Assembly (NCBI GenBank): GCA_028023455.1
Contig: JAQFVV010000014.1
Span: 2,237,336-2,301,335 of the forward strand
Direction of reading: 5' to 3'
From: Epiperipatus broadwayi
Lineage: Eukaryota > Onychophora > Udeonychophora > Euonychophora > Peripatidae
DNA: 64,000 nt
The position numbers were made by a program, and so were the translations under genes. Below the pieces are notes generated by a model. It did not search any database and had not been told where the DNA came from. It saw only the letters and a list, made by a program, of their open reading frames with translations. Below are positions 10,079-22,021 of the stretch, piece by piece; within the stretch, counting starts at the first letter, position 1; each line of letters begins with the position of its first letter.

Positions 10079-11895
10079 GTAAAGTAATTATTAATACATT
10101 GTATAATTTGTGATTACTCAAAAGTTATTAAAATGTATTTTTAGTATTTAATATAAGTGTACTTGAGGTAATAATTAATGCTCAAGTATGTTTTATTTAA
10201 TAGTGAGTTAAAAGTAGATTGAGTTAGTTATTAAAAGTATGAATAAAGTTAATTTTATTCTTAGAAATATGATATGGTAATATAATGGATTTGTTTCTGT
10301 TAAAATATAATTACTAAATTGATTTTAAACTTGTTAATAATTTTGTTGACTTAGTTTGATTCATTTAATCTATATTTGAGTGGAATTGATTTAGTTTTCA
10401 GTAATAATGTCTGTTAATTATTAAAAGAAAAAGATTAGATTTTAAAACAATATAAATAACTTCGTGAATGTGAATGTATGACTGTGTATGTGTGTATATT
10501 AATCCCTTAAAAATATTTATTAAGTTAAGCTAATGTTAGTTTAGTAGTTTATTGAAAAATAAAAATATTTATAAGTAAGTTATTAATGAAGGTGTTAAAA
10601 TAAATGAATTTTAAGAGTTTCTGGTTTAAAATAATATGTGATTATTATATTTTATTTCTTACATTAATTATATAATATATTTAATTTTAAAAAAATAATA
10701 TGGTCAACTAAAAGTTATGTAATTTATAAGAAGTAGAGCAAAATGATGTAATTTTTTTGTTAATTAGTTCTACATTCTAATAAAGATTTTTTAACACAGA
10801 GGGTGAATAAATAGTTATAAGTGTTGCTAATTAACTGTCTATCAAAATAATGAGTATAAATAGAAGTTTTATCCTAATGTGCGTGCTGCTGCTATTAAAT
10901 GCTTGCCCAATAAGTGGGTTGTTAATTTTTGTACCTGCTCTTTTCTTCACCAGCAAAGTAGTATTTTTTTTTTTAATTTCAAGTTTAATTTTTATAACTT
11001 TTTATTATTTCTTAAGTCAAAAGTATGTATTGTTAAAAAATATAATGGGGTATTAACTCTATGCTAACACCTTGTTTGAATGTCAAAGAGTGAACAATAT
11101 TTACAGAAACTTGTTAATTTTAAAATTGTTTTCTCAACATGCTTAGCACGTAAGTTCAGAATTGAAGAGGTAACACGTTTTGTTCTGATTATCAAAGGAC
11201 TTATGAACATTGTACTAAATCATTTCTATTGTTTGTGTTTGCTATATTTCATCATTATTAAATCGAAGTCGAAAGTAACTAACTAAGAGAAAAAAACTTT
11301 TAAAATTTAATTTTAAAAAAAGATCTGACTTCAAAGGATGGTAAATTGACTTATTTTTAATATGCTTATTGATGATAAACTTAAATGAAATGAATTTTAT
11401 AAGCATTATCCCAATATAAAATTTTAAAGGTTTGCTGGCATAATTAGACAGAAGTCATTTATATGCTCAATTTATTAGAAATAAAAAAAAGACTTTTCAG
11501 TAAATGAGTGAATTTTAATATTTCTACTGACTTAATTACATTGAAGTTTTTTATATGCTCATTTTATTTGAAATAAAAAGAAAGAGACTTTTTAATAAAG
11601 TGTGTGAACTTTAATATTTTTTAAAGAGTTTAAAAGACTTGGTTACTTTGTTTATTGATAAAATGAACCGTTAAATGTATCTGCTGTATTAATATGTGAA
11701 AGAATATATTTCATGAAGGAAAGCAATGACTAATTATAAATTATGTTATATGCAATAAGATTTATTTTAGAGTTAAGGAATTTAAAAATAAATTATAATT
11801 TTTCAATTACTATAATGAAATGCAAATAATAATATATTATTAAGAAGAATATCAAAATGCAATAACTGTTCATAGTCAATTTAACATATTATTGC
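10079..11895. other. A+T-rich spacer, nothing recognised
   Basis: Short open frames at 10850-11286 are hydrophobic or low-complexity and overlap each other, as expected by chance. No repeat family could be named. Confidence 0.5.
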
Positions 11896-11904
11896 AGACC
11901 AAAA

Positions 11905-12116
11905 TTTTAAAACAGGCAAAACTCTATTTATATTGCCACACACAGCAAGCTAGAGTAATCAGTGGATGTCAGAAGGCTTCTGCATAAAATCCCCATCTAG
12001 TGCCATTGGTTACTCTAGCTTGCTGTGTGTGGCAATATATATAGTGAGTTTTGCCTGTTTTAACAACAGTTATACACAAGCATAAGAGTGGTGGTCATGT
12101 GATGTTTATTGGCTTA
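11905..12116. mobile_element. Fold-back SINE-like element, copy 2 (hairpin form, no central module)
   Basis: Arms at about 11906-11960 and 12007-12062 are near-perfect inverted repeats of some 55 bp. They are joined by a short segment shared with the inner part of the left arm of copy 1, and followed by the family tail ending GGTCATGTGATGTTT. A 9 bp direct repeat, AGACCAAAA, borders it at 11896-11904 and 12117-12125. The central module of copies 1 and 3 is absent, so the element is essentially a hairpin plus tail. Confidence 0.75.
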
Positions 12117-12125
12117 AGACCAAAA

Positions 12126-15100
12126 GTTAGTAAAAAAAATTCTCCTCATAATCTTTTTGCTGCTAAAAACTAATATATTAGATAAGCTATAGCTCAATTC
12201 AAACAGTAAAAAATAAATATCTGCAGAAAATGTTTATTTGGTTGTCATTTATACTATCTATTTGCTATAAAGTCATAATTGCTAGTACATTATTATGAAG
12301 AAATATGACAAGAATGGAAGTGCCCCCTCAAAAATAGTCTGCTGGACAAAAAGACATCGCTATCTCATGTTAAACAGTTTCTATGGAGCAAACGTAAAAT
12401 TATGATGTCTTAGTTTTTGATATTTTATTAAGATTTTTTATTTTTATAATTTATGCTGTAGACCTGTAAGTACTCTGATAACAGAGAAAGGTACAACTAT
12501 ACACTTTATATATTTGCTTATCCAGGTAGAGAGACATCTCTTATGTTTATAAAAATCTTTGTTAATATTTGGCCTATGGGTAAACAGCCATTATAATTTT
12601 CAGGAGCTTATAGTAATACTTTACCTATTATAATATAATTAGTTTATTATGGAGTTTTTCATTTAACCATATATTATATTAGTCTTATATTTTTAATATT
12701 TGCCTATATTTAGTATGTCCACTTTAGTTTATATTGAATTTATGCTTATCCATTGAATGTTTGTATTTTTCATTATTGCAAATTTTATTATACTATTATT
12801 AAATATTTTATAGTCATTTCATTAATTATATTTTATTGATTTTATACAGTATTTAATGTATGCATTTGTTTTAAGGTCAATTTTAATGTGAGAATTATTT
12901 ATCCTGTCATTGTTTTGTTGAGAATTTGTGCCTGCTCATATTTGATCAGTATGGGAGGCACATAGTTGTAGTAGATATTATCTTGTTGATATTATGCTTT
13001 GGAGGATGTAGAGTACTATCCCCATTGCTTATTCCATGAAAGGATTGTATTTTAATATTTTTGTTTATGCTTAGCTACTGTAATCCCTTGAGAGGATTGT
13101 GTCCATAGCATACATTCCATTTCCCTGTGTTGAGACCTTGTCTACACATTTTATATACATAGGCCAAAGGTATGGGAATCTGTCATGATATTTCCAGTTA
13201 TACAGTGGTACTCTGAGGAGTCTTTTTATCCCTCTTGATGAAGTGTAATTAATTTTCCACCATATAATGTGATGTATTAGTTCTTTAAAAATTGTATGGC
13301 AATGATAGGGTAGATTTTGGAGTACTTAGTTGCTTCAGGAACACTGACTATCTGTAGTCTTTAGATAAATGAGAATACTGTATGTTTTATGCTGTTGTGC
13401 CTTGCCAGCAGTTCAAAAGTAAAATCAGCAAAATCTCAGTAATTTTAATACTTATTTTGGTGCATAGCATAATAAGAGATATGCATGTGCAATATCATTC
13501 TACGTGCAATATCATCATTTTCATTATCTGGAAATTACTCGCCGATGGATCAGTAAGAGATTTTAAAAGTTAAATAATTTTTATGTGGACATAGGTAAAA
13601 ATATGGTATGTTGTGTGTATGGCTTCTGATGTGTTTTCCCCATATTTCTTTAATTAATAACCTAATGCTAGACAATAATTGTCTTGTTTATGCTTTTGTG
13701 ATAGTTATCATTATTATATCAGTTTATTGGTGAAATTTGACCATTGTTAATTCAGATTAAAATATAAAAATTTGTAAAGTATCTTAAGTACTGTCAATTG
13801 TATCATAGAAGTTAATCTTATAAATAATAATTACTTACTAGGCATAGCATTGTATTTAAATGCAGTTTTACATTGTTATAGTTTTAAAAGTTTTATGAAA
13901 GGATTATTTAATAAAATAACTTAACTTAAATATGCTTAAAAGGGAAATTGTTTAAATAGTGTAATAGCTCTATTTTAAAAAAATTAGTGTCACCCATATG
14001 TTTATATTCAAAATGAATATTTGGTTAGTGTGCAGGGAATTATTTTGGCCATTTTATTTTGTTGCATACAGCACTTGTATTTAGCTTATGACTGTTACTT
14101 TATTTTTATTTATTTTTTTGTTCTTTCTTCTGGAAAGACAATTTGTAAACAATTTTTTTTTTTGTAACTTTTTAAAATTTCTATGAAAATTAATAAATGT
14201 ATTTATTGTTATTAAAATTTAGCTTTTTTTTTTCTATGTATGATTTCTTGCATCCTGAAATATTTATTGTATGATAGAAATTTTGGTAAATCAGATAACC
14301 AATTCTTATACAGTTTCCAAAATATAAATTTAATCATGCAAAGATTGCATAAGTGATATATATTCCAAAGATTGGAATTTATTGTAAAGAATTAAATGTT
14401 ATTTAATTTAACTTTGAACTCATCATTTATTCAGACTGCATATTATTTATTATTTTAAACAAAGAACACATTATTTTAGAATTTAATTATTATTTTTATT
14501 GATTGTGTTGTTAACGAATAGTTGAATGATATAAAAGGTACCTTTTCTTTCTAATTATTCAATTGTCATCCTGGTAAAATGTATTTTTCCAAATTTATAT
14601 TTCTTTTATACAATTTACTGAGGAGATTAAACACTTATTTAATTAATTGTTATTATTATTAGGTATATTAGGATACATTAGCTTATAAAAAAGAAATGTA
14701 TGTCTCCTTCAGTCTACTGGGATGCCATTCATGTATTTAACAACATAAGATGATGATTAACATTCCAATTATTAAAAAGAATCCTGAGACCATTCATTAT
14801 TATTATTTCATTAGTTATTCTAATTGATTTTATTAATCCAAAAATTGGTGATGTGGCATAAGAAACCTGTCTAGTTTATTGTTTTATTAGAAAAGTACAC
14901 TATCTTTCACTCTACAAGAGTAGAGTAGGTCAGATCATTGCAATAAAAATTAATAATGATAAATATTTGCTGCATAAGATATTTGCTTATTAAAAAAATA
15001 CAGAAAGATTCTATTAGAAGATATATTAATTGTAAAATATTTATTGTTCAGAGAATGTATTTTGATAAAGGAAAATAAATGCTTTAAAAGTGTTACATAG

Positions 15101-15818
15101 GAATGAATGAAGTTTTTTTTTTCCTAGTTTATTTATTTACTTTATAGTAATGCATTTTATTATTGTTTTGAAATTTGTTTTTATTTTAATGCATGCCTCT
15201 GTAGTAAAAGTTAAAGATAACTAACTGCCCACTGAGCTTAGCCTTAGTATTAATATTAGTAGTCTTGTAATACATTATTATTCCTGTTTCTTTTTATTAG
15301 GTTAGAATTGGTTGCTCGAGTTCAGGCCCCCTTTCATTATATGTTGATTAGAATATATATTAGGTAACTGGTTTGTGTCTAGTCTAAACTTGACGTTAAA
15401 AAAATATCAATATACTGAAGTTGTATTTAATGTCATTTTGGTTTGTTTCTATATATCATTTTTATGTAAAATTCATATAATATAGTAGATCTTAAATGAT
15501 CAAATTTTGTTTTAAATTGATTATTTTAAATATAATAGTACTATTTTCATCTATTATTGTCCCTGACTTGGGTATTTTAATCTTGGCCAATGAAAAAATT
15601 TTACTAATGAGGCTGTGTATATATATATTTTTTTCAGACAATTGGCTTATACTTATACTAGACTTTGAATAGAGAGTAGGACAAGTGTTTTACAAATACC
15701 ACTTAAACTGTCACCACTCAGAAATTAGAAGGTATAAGTGTGAAACTATATATTTAAATTTACTCTAGTGATGAGTATTGTGATTTCTTTGCCTTGAAGT
15801 TTGTTATTTAAATGATGT
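12126..15818. other. A+T-rich spacer, no gene recognised
   Basis: About 12900-13330 is slightly richer in G+C, without open frames or identifiable repeat ends. The 63-codon frame at 13382 is hydrophobic and looks random. The remainder is simple A+T-rich sequence. Confidence 0.45.
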
Positions 15819-15848
15819 TATATATATATATATATATTATATATATAT

Positions 15849-15900
<52 letters not shown>
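15819..15900. repeat. (TA)n microsatellite next to the Penelope-like element
   Basis: About 80 bp of nearly pure TA repeat, interrupted by short T runs, ends exactly where the 3' end of the Penelope-like element begins on the minus strand. It may be the element's own 3' tail or the tract it inserted into. Confidence 0.85.
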
Positions 15901-15902
<2 letters not shown>

Positions 15903-16050
15903 AATCAATATATATATCAAAATACAGTACAATTTATATAAATTATATTCTTTTAGAAGTACTTTCGACTATACACTTTGTAGTCTTTATCAACTATATA
16001 ACATTGAATAATCAAAACGAGACAACCCTTAACAATACCCATAGTTCAAT

Positions 16051-17227
16051 TCAGATTTCCCACAATTCTGTTATCTTAACATTTGATGACTGGCGATTCA
16101 TTAACATTTGACGATTTCTTGAAATCAACATAGCCTCTTTTATTTTACGTTTATTAAGACAACGTTCAATTTGAATAATTTTCATATTTTTATAATCAAA
16201 TTTAAATCCATACTGACAAGATTTATTATGATCAAATATAACAGATGATGAAGGTTTATTTACATCTGTTCCATATTGATTCTCTTTTTGAATTCTATTA
16301 TATAAAAGCATATGTTCTTTTATTCTCTTCTCAAATGTACACTTAGATTCACCAATGTATTGTACGCCGCATCCACATATCAATCTATATATAATAGAAT
16401 TTTGATTAAACTTTGAATTTTGAATTTTAGAATTATTAAGCAATCTATTTATGTTATTTGTAGAGAAAAAAGCAATATGACACAAAACATTATAAATATT
16501 CCTAATAAACTTGACCTGCTCATCTGATATAAATGGCATTGAAATCCATTTCATTTTGATATTTTTATTTTTAATTTTATTATAGTGTTGATTTCTTTTA
16601 AATCCTTTAATAATATTAGCAATTGCATTTTTATAATAACCAATTTTCAACAAGTCATTAACAAATAAATGTACATTTTTAATTTTATCACTAGAATATT
16701 TGCATAATTTTTCATTTCGAAATAAGAATGATTTCAATCCAGACAGCTTATGACACATAGGTACATGTGATTCATATGGAATAAAACCTCTAGTTTCAAT
16801 TGGTTTAATTAACATAAGATAATCCAAACTGTAATCATTAAGAGTAACTTGAATATCCAAGAATTTTATGGAATTGTATTTCTCTTTAGTTATAACCCAT
16901 TTTATATCCTTAATCTCATTTAATTCATTAAATAAATTGACTATTAATTCTTGTTTTCCACAAATAAAAACATCATCCACATATCTATGATATACTTTAA
17001 TTTCTTGATATTTCAATTGTTTTAAAATTTTACTTTCATATGTTGATATAACAAAATTACAAATTTGAGCAACAGCAGGAAGACCCATTGGCCAAACAAA
17101 ATTCATTTTATAATATTCATTATTAAAATTAACATAAATATTTTTATCAATAAACTTCAATACTTTTATAATAAAATTTATAATATCAGACTTTACATTT
17201 TTTGAAACAAGAGCATTATAAATAATA
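16051..17227 (-). CDS. PLE reverse transcriptase C-terminal half plus GIY-YIG endonuclease
   Basis: The uninterrupted frame runs from a frameshift near 17228 to a stop at 16051. Counting from the TTG at 17158-17160 (369 codons), RT motif B-like MGLPAVAQICN is at residues 25-35 and the catalytic YVDD at 60-63, followed by the thumb. The GIY-YIG domain starts at IYRLICGCG (257-265), with YIG at 268-270, R279 and KEH to 283, and a conserved E342. C262, C264, H283 and H311 fit the CCHH pattern of PLE endonucleases. The protein nicks target DNA and copies its RNA at the nick. It continues the frames at 17228-17560 and 17550-18290, and all catalytic residues appear intact. Confidence 0.9.
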
Positions 17228-17560
17228 TTAATTGACTATTCTATCTATTGATCCATACATTTCATTTATATCAAAAGTACAAATTGTGTCATGTAAATCT
17301 ATATTTATATTCTTAATTTTATCTACAAAATCAAACGATGATGAAATAGTATATTCTCCAAAACCTAAAATATCTTGAAGTAATAATTCAATATATCTAC
17401 ATGTTTGATAATAATATGCACCACCAAAATCAACCATCAATCTCAATGGATAATTTTCTTTATGTAGCTTTATATTCGAAAATATCCTAGGGCAAATAGC
17501 AGATGATGGATATAAGTTATAATATGTATGACTATCAATAGCTTTATTCTTAGCTTTTTT
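17228..17560 (-). CDS. PLE reverse transcriptase N-terminal half (RT motif A)
   Basis: This frame lies between two single-base frameshifts. It begins just after the run of eight T (plus strand) near 17553-17560 and runs through YPSSAICPRIFSNIKLHKEN and PLRLMVDFGG, the PLE equivalent of PRFYGLPKIHK...PLRPIVSS. It ends in TICTFDINEMYGSI, which contains the motif A Asp. A slip in the homopolymer separates it from the upstream frame, and a +1 shift near 17228 separates it from the YVDD part. Either could be a real mutation or a sequencing error. Confidence 0.85.
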   Translation of the reverse strand, partial: KKAKNKAIDSHTYYNLYPSSAICPRIFSNIKLHKENYPLRLMVDFGGAYYYQTCRYIELLLQDILGFGEYTISSSFDFVDKIKNINIDLHDTICTFDINEMYGSIDRIVN

Positions 17561-18290
17561 TTAAAATTTCATTTATAAATTTCATGCGAGATGTATCAAT
17601 ATTTATTATTTCACTATTTTGAAATTTAAGCTTTTTCATTTGATCCATAACTTTTTCATTATATTTCGCTCTTGTAAACAAACACATACGAAGGCCCTTG
17701 TCCTCCTTTAAACATACTAAGTCATTATTTAATAGGAGACTTTTAAATTTATTAATTTGACTTAACCATTTATCATTCCTATTATATTTAAAGTTTTTAT
17801 TTTTAACTTCTTTAACAATGTTATTACAAATATTCGCATCACACTTAATCACACTAAATGAATGTTCTATTGCAGAATTCAATTCAAGATTACAATCTTT
17901 CCATCCACCACCAACATATTTCGATCCGAAATTTAAAATATATTTTTGACTGAAATCCAAATTTATACCAGACAAGTTCACATAATTTTGATCATTCATT
18001 TTATCCGGAAAATTTTTATGAAACAAATGTTCAATTTTCTTGTTAAATTTATCAACATTTTTTAAATAAAATTTATCAAAAATTTTTTGACAAAAACACT
18101 TATAGTTAAACCAATCATCACAATTTTTCATCAAAATAAAATGATTTAAAGCCGTTAAATATTTCCGTTGACGAAATAGCAAACATTTGCATTGCTTAAT
18201 TATATTCTTTAAAATAATTTCCTTTATATCTTTAGTAATTTTATCTGATAATTTGCAAGATTTGTTTATTTTTACTAAACAGCAATAAAA
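17550..18290 (-). CDS. PLE N-terminal region
   Basis: The frame has 210 codons from 18182 and stays open upstream to about 18290, where the inverted copy joins. It contains YVNLSGINLDFSQKYILNFG, matching the PLE signature (INLS...L...E...LL..G.KF), and LVCLKEDKGLRMCLF, matching the TKADKG-type motif before the RT core. The lysine/asparagine-rich start resembles other PLE N-termini. The true start codon is uncertain because the junction truncates the 5' end. Translation ends at a stop at 17550, one base out of frame with the RT. Confidence 0.8.
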   Translation of the reverse strand, partial: FYCCLVKINKSCKLSDKITKDIKEIILKNIIKQCKCLLFRQRKYLTALNHFILMKNCDDWFNYKCFCQKIFDKFYLKNVDKFNKKIEHLFHKNFPDKMNDQNYVNLSGINLDFSQKYILNFGSKYVGGGWKDCNLELNSAIEHSFSVIKCDANICNNIVKEVKNKNFKYNRNDKWLSQINKFKSLLLNNDLVCLKEDKGLRMCLFTRAKYNEKVMDQMKKLKFQNSEIINIDTSRMKFINEILKKS

Positions 18291-18970
18291 TTAAAAATAA
18301 AAATATCAAAATGAAATGGATTTCAATGCCATTTATATCAGATGAGCAGGTCAAGTTTATTAGGAAAATTTATAATGGTTTGTGTCATATTGCTTTTTTC
18401 TCTACAAATAACATAAATAGATTGCTTAATAATTCTAAAATTCAAAATTCAAAGTTTAATCAAAATTCTATTATATATAGATTGATATGTGGATGCAGCG
18501 TACAATACATTGGTGAATCTAAGTTTACATTTGAGAAGAGAATAAAAGAACATATGCTTTTATATAATAGAATTCAAAAAGAGAATCAATATGGAATAGA
18601 TGTAAATAAACCTTCATCATCTGTTATATTTGATCATAATAAATCTTGTCAATATGGATTTAAATTTGATTATAAAAATATGAAAATTATTCAAATTGAA
18701 CGTTGTCATAATAAACGTAAAATAAAAGAGGCTATGTTGATTTCAAGAAATCGTCAAATGTTAATGAATCGCCAGTCATCAAATGTTAAGATAACAGAAT
18801 TGTGGGAAATCTGAATTGAACTATGGGTATTGTTAAGGGTTGTCTTGTTTTGATTATTCAACGTTATATAGTTGATAAAGACTACAAAGTGTATAGTCGA
18901 AAGTACTTCTAAAAGAATATAATTTATATAAATTGTACTGTATTTTGATATATATATTGATTTGTATATT
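18284..18970 (+). pseudogene. Inverted partial PLE copy (GIY-YIG part)
   Basis: The 167-codon frame 18311-18814 repeats the C-terminal 167 residues of the minus-strand PLE with only six amino-acid differences (for example GCG to GCS and KCTF to KFTF). Non-coding identity extends past the stop to about 18967, mirroring 15901-16050. It lacks any RT and cannot be a working element. The high identity implies that it arose with, or soon after, the main insertion. Confidence 0.9.
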
Positions 18971-20050
18971 ACATATATTGTGAAACGAATACAGATATCA
19001 AACTTTATTTATTACATATATATATATATTAATAAAAGCCAGTCAACACTTAGACCATCCCAATATCAATAACAATCAACAATCTCAAACTGTTGTCAAT
19101 GCAACCTATTTTTTTATTTAATAAACATATAGAATTAAAATAATATAATACCTTTTTCATCAGATTATCGAAAGAACTGTATATAATTTAAACTCATTAA
19201 TAGACATAATAAATTATTTATAATTATGTAAAGTACTAAATTATACTAAGAAAAAATTATTAGGTTGGAAAAGTTACTAAAATAGAAAATACTTGGAAAA
19301 AAATTCTTTAGAAAAACTATTGACATCATACTATCTGTTAAAAACTGTATTAAGTAAACAAAAGAAAAAATCTGACAATCTGTTAAACTTCATTCCCATT
19401 TTTTTATTTTCTGTAAGAACTGTTATCCATCATATGTCCGGTTTTTATTGCTGGGTGATCTGAAGGTTTTTTTTTTTATTTTCAAAATTTAAAAGTAGCT
19501 GAAAGTAGAAAATGAAGCTAATTTAATCTTCATGGAAATAAATGTTGGAAGAATTTTTGAGCTAGTACTGGCTTTTTAAACTTTTTTATTAGTAGTAGTA
19601 CATTGTTCAATTGATCAAAGCTTTTTAATCAGCAATATATGTTGTTTATATTTGTCTAAAAACAATAGTGCCCCTAAGATCGGTCAACTGGGAGTACGCC
19701 TGGGTCCTTGGTCACTATTATATTAAAAAAAAAATCACCAAACAGGATATGCATTTCCCAATTTAAATATAATCTTAAGAATTTTATTAATTCCGATAAT
19801 CACTGCTGAGTCCAAATGCAGTTTGTCAAAGCTTAAAATAATAACAACTATCCACAATGGTGCAAAAAAGATTATCCAACCTAATGCTGATTTCAATAAA
19901 AAGGAAACTATGTGTAGACTTAAATTTAAATGAGGTAATAGATAAATTTGCTGAAACTAAAGCAATGAAAATATAGTTATATTAATTTTGGTTTTCATTC
20001 TAATTAATATTAATGTTTTATAAGTTAAGTATTACTATTATAATGATCGG
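18971..20050. other. A+T-rich spacer, nothing recognised
   Basis: A short (TA)n tract lies at about 19015-19030. No frame or repeat boundary could be identified before the start of the next dispersed repeat. Confidence 0.45.
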
Positions 20051-22021
20051 AATGAAAGTGAAGATCGAATCTAACCGCAAACTATGATATCTGCTCTACA
20101 GGTTGCCATCTAGGCATTTAAACCTAGAAAAATTTATAGAGTAGGCAGATACGCGCTGTTAAGATTCCACTTTATTTAAATATTTAGATCGTTAGCCCAA
20201 GTCACTAGCTCAATGGAACAGCTGAGATTATAAAATATAACTTTATCTCTCAAATATAAAAAAAATAAAAGCCACTGCCAGAAATTAATACATAAAAATA
20301 TTTATTTACGCACATATAAAATCATTCTAATTTGAGGAATAAGTTTAACATTTTAGATGTTTATATTAATCTTTAATTTTACATTTAAATAGATTTCAAT
20401 AATGAGTTTAATATTTATTTAGTGAGTCGAGTATGAATAGACTATATAGATTGTATTTGAAAAGAAAATATTCTATCCCTTATTTAACCTTAGGCCAAAA
20501 AGTTCGCAGTCAAACTGGCATCAATCCATCTGATACATTTATGTATTCAATGTAGCATGAAAATATGACAACACAAAATACTATACTGTCAGGAATGTAC
20601 GTCTGAACAGTAAGTAGAGTTAGAGAAGACATTGTCTCTCCACCAACAGGAATGCTACATCTGTTGGCGAGTAGAACAATAAACATAAAACTCCATAGGA
20701 ATGGATTTCGGTCTTTTGCCGTCTTACAAACCCATCCATAGGCAAACAGAAGGTTTGTGGCATATATATGAAATCCTGCCCATAGCGGATCTCATACTAC
20801 ATCTACTTATTACACAAATATATCCAATCCATTAAGCCAATGCAATTACGAAACGAATAACCTAAGATTACCTTCCCTTAATATAACTTTACAAAACTAT
20901 ATAGCCATTCACGCCCGACTTAAATTTAACATTTAAATACGTTTGCACAGATGAATTTTATATAATTTGTTTTATAATGTCGAGTATAGATCGACTGCAC
21001 AGATTCCACAGTTAAAAACATTTCAAAATAAACACAACCGATAAAAATACAAAATCATCGATAATGTCAATTGCATAGGGAATACACAAAACCCAATAGC
21101 ATTCATCGTAAGATGCTTGCAGTGACATCGTTGACTTATATATTCTAATGGAATGTGAAAACCACAACATTATCAACCGCGAACGAATCCATGCAACGTC
21201 TATACCCACCCTTAAATTCCCTCATTTAAAATTTAAACAATAAATATTAATACAAATAAAATAATAAATGGAAATGATTTTTTTATCAAACGCAAACATA
21301 TATAAAATTACACATTATCAATTGATTTTAAACTTAAAAGTCAGATAGAAGTTCATAAGCTTGAACGAAAGTTCTTAATTATTTTTAAATTTAGAGTTCA
21401 TGTCAATATAGCTTACAGTAGAAGAGTCCAGGTTCCTGTTTTTTAATTCCTGCGATGTCTCCATTGGAAAATAATGTTCTGGAGGTGGCATTAGCTGGTT
21501 CCATTCTGGTATCACAGTCTTTTCATTTATTTTTTTTTTAAATAAGTGAGAGAGAATGACAAGTGCGTCTTGTTCATCTCCCCAAATCAAGTTTGAAAAC
21601 TCACTGGAACTCAATATTTTTCTTTTTATAGTCCTCCTATGGATTCCATGAACAAAGACGTCACTGTTCCATTTTTTCGTTATGGTCTGGGCTTTTATTT
21701 GCTGTTTCTATATTGGACAAGCTAATTCTTTATTCCTTATCTAATTTTGATCTGACTTTTTAATTACACAGCTTTTGGATAATTAATAAACAATCATTTC
21801 CATTTACAAAAATATTTTATCTTTAAGTACGTTCAAATACTTATTTATTTGTTTTTTAAAAAAAAATATTTTTAAAGTTTTCAATCTGTGCGAATATATA
21901 TGTTTAACAAACATTTTAATTTTAGCGTTTAGTTGTTTTTTTTTAATAGATTTTATTTTTATTTGCGAACTTTAAGATTTTATTTTAAATTAATGTAACG
22001 ACATATTTATATATCGTTACA
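20050..22021. repeat. Dispersed ~2 kb repeat, copy 1 (palindrome-ended)
   Basis: This aligns along most of its length with 48132-50091. Shared tracts include AGTAGGCAGATA near the start, the CACTAGCTCA segment, a long stretch around 20490-20930 containing ACTGTCAGGAATG and CTCCATAGGAA, and GCCCGACTTAAATTTAACAT. It ends in a 28 bp imperfect palindrome at 21994-22021 (TGTAACGA...TCGTTACA). There is no coding capacity; short frames at 21012 and 21375 are not conserved in the other copy. It may be a long solo LTR or a non-autonomous DNA element. The left end is less certain than the right. Confidence 0.75.

Larger units (their letters stand above)
15901..18970 (-). mobile_element. Penelope-like retroelement with inverted partial copy at its 5' end
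   Basis: A minus-strand PLE (about 18290 down to 15901) carries a reverse transcriptase and a C-terminal GIY-YIG endonuclease, the hallmark of Penelope elements. Attached to its 5' end is a plus-strand copy of its last ~690 bp (18284-18970), so the whole unit is bounded by inverted repeats 15901-16586 and 18284-18970. PLEs are known for such partial copies joined head-to-head or in tandem (pseudo-LTRs), a by-product of their reverse transcription. Only two single-base frameshifts are seen in the long frame, so the insertion is fairly young. No target duplication could be fixed because of the flanking TA tract. Confidence 0.9.

Noticed and set aside
10850-11286. Three small overlapping plus-strand open frames
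   Set aside because: They overlap in different frames and are hydrophobic or Lys/Phe-rich, as expected by chance in A+T-rich DNA; there are no promoter or family signals.
15812-16111. 99-codon plus-strand frame beginning in the TA tract
   Set aside because: It is a Tyr/Ile repeat from (TA)n translation running into the antisense of the Penelope-like element.
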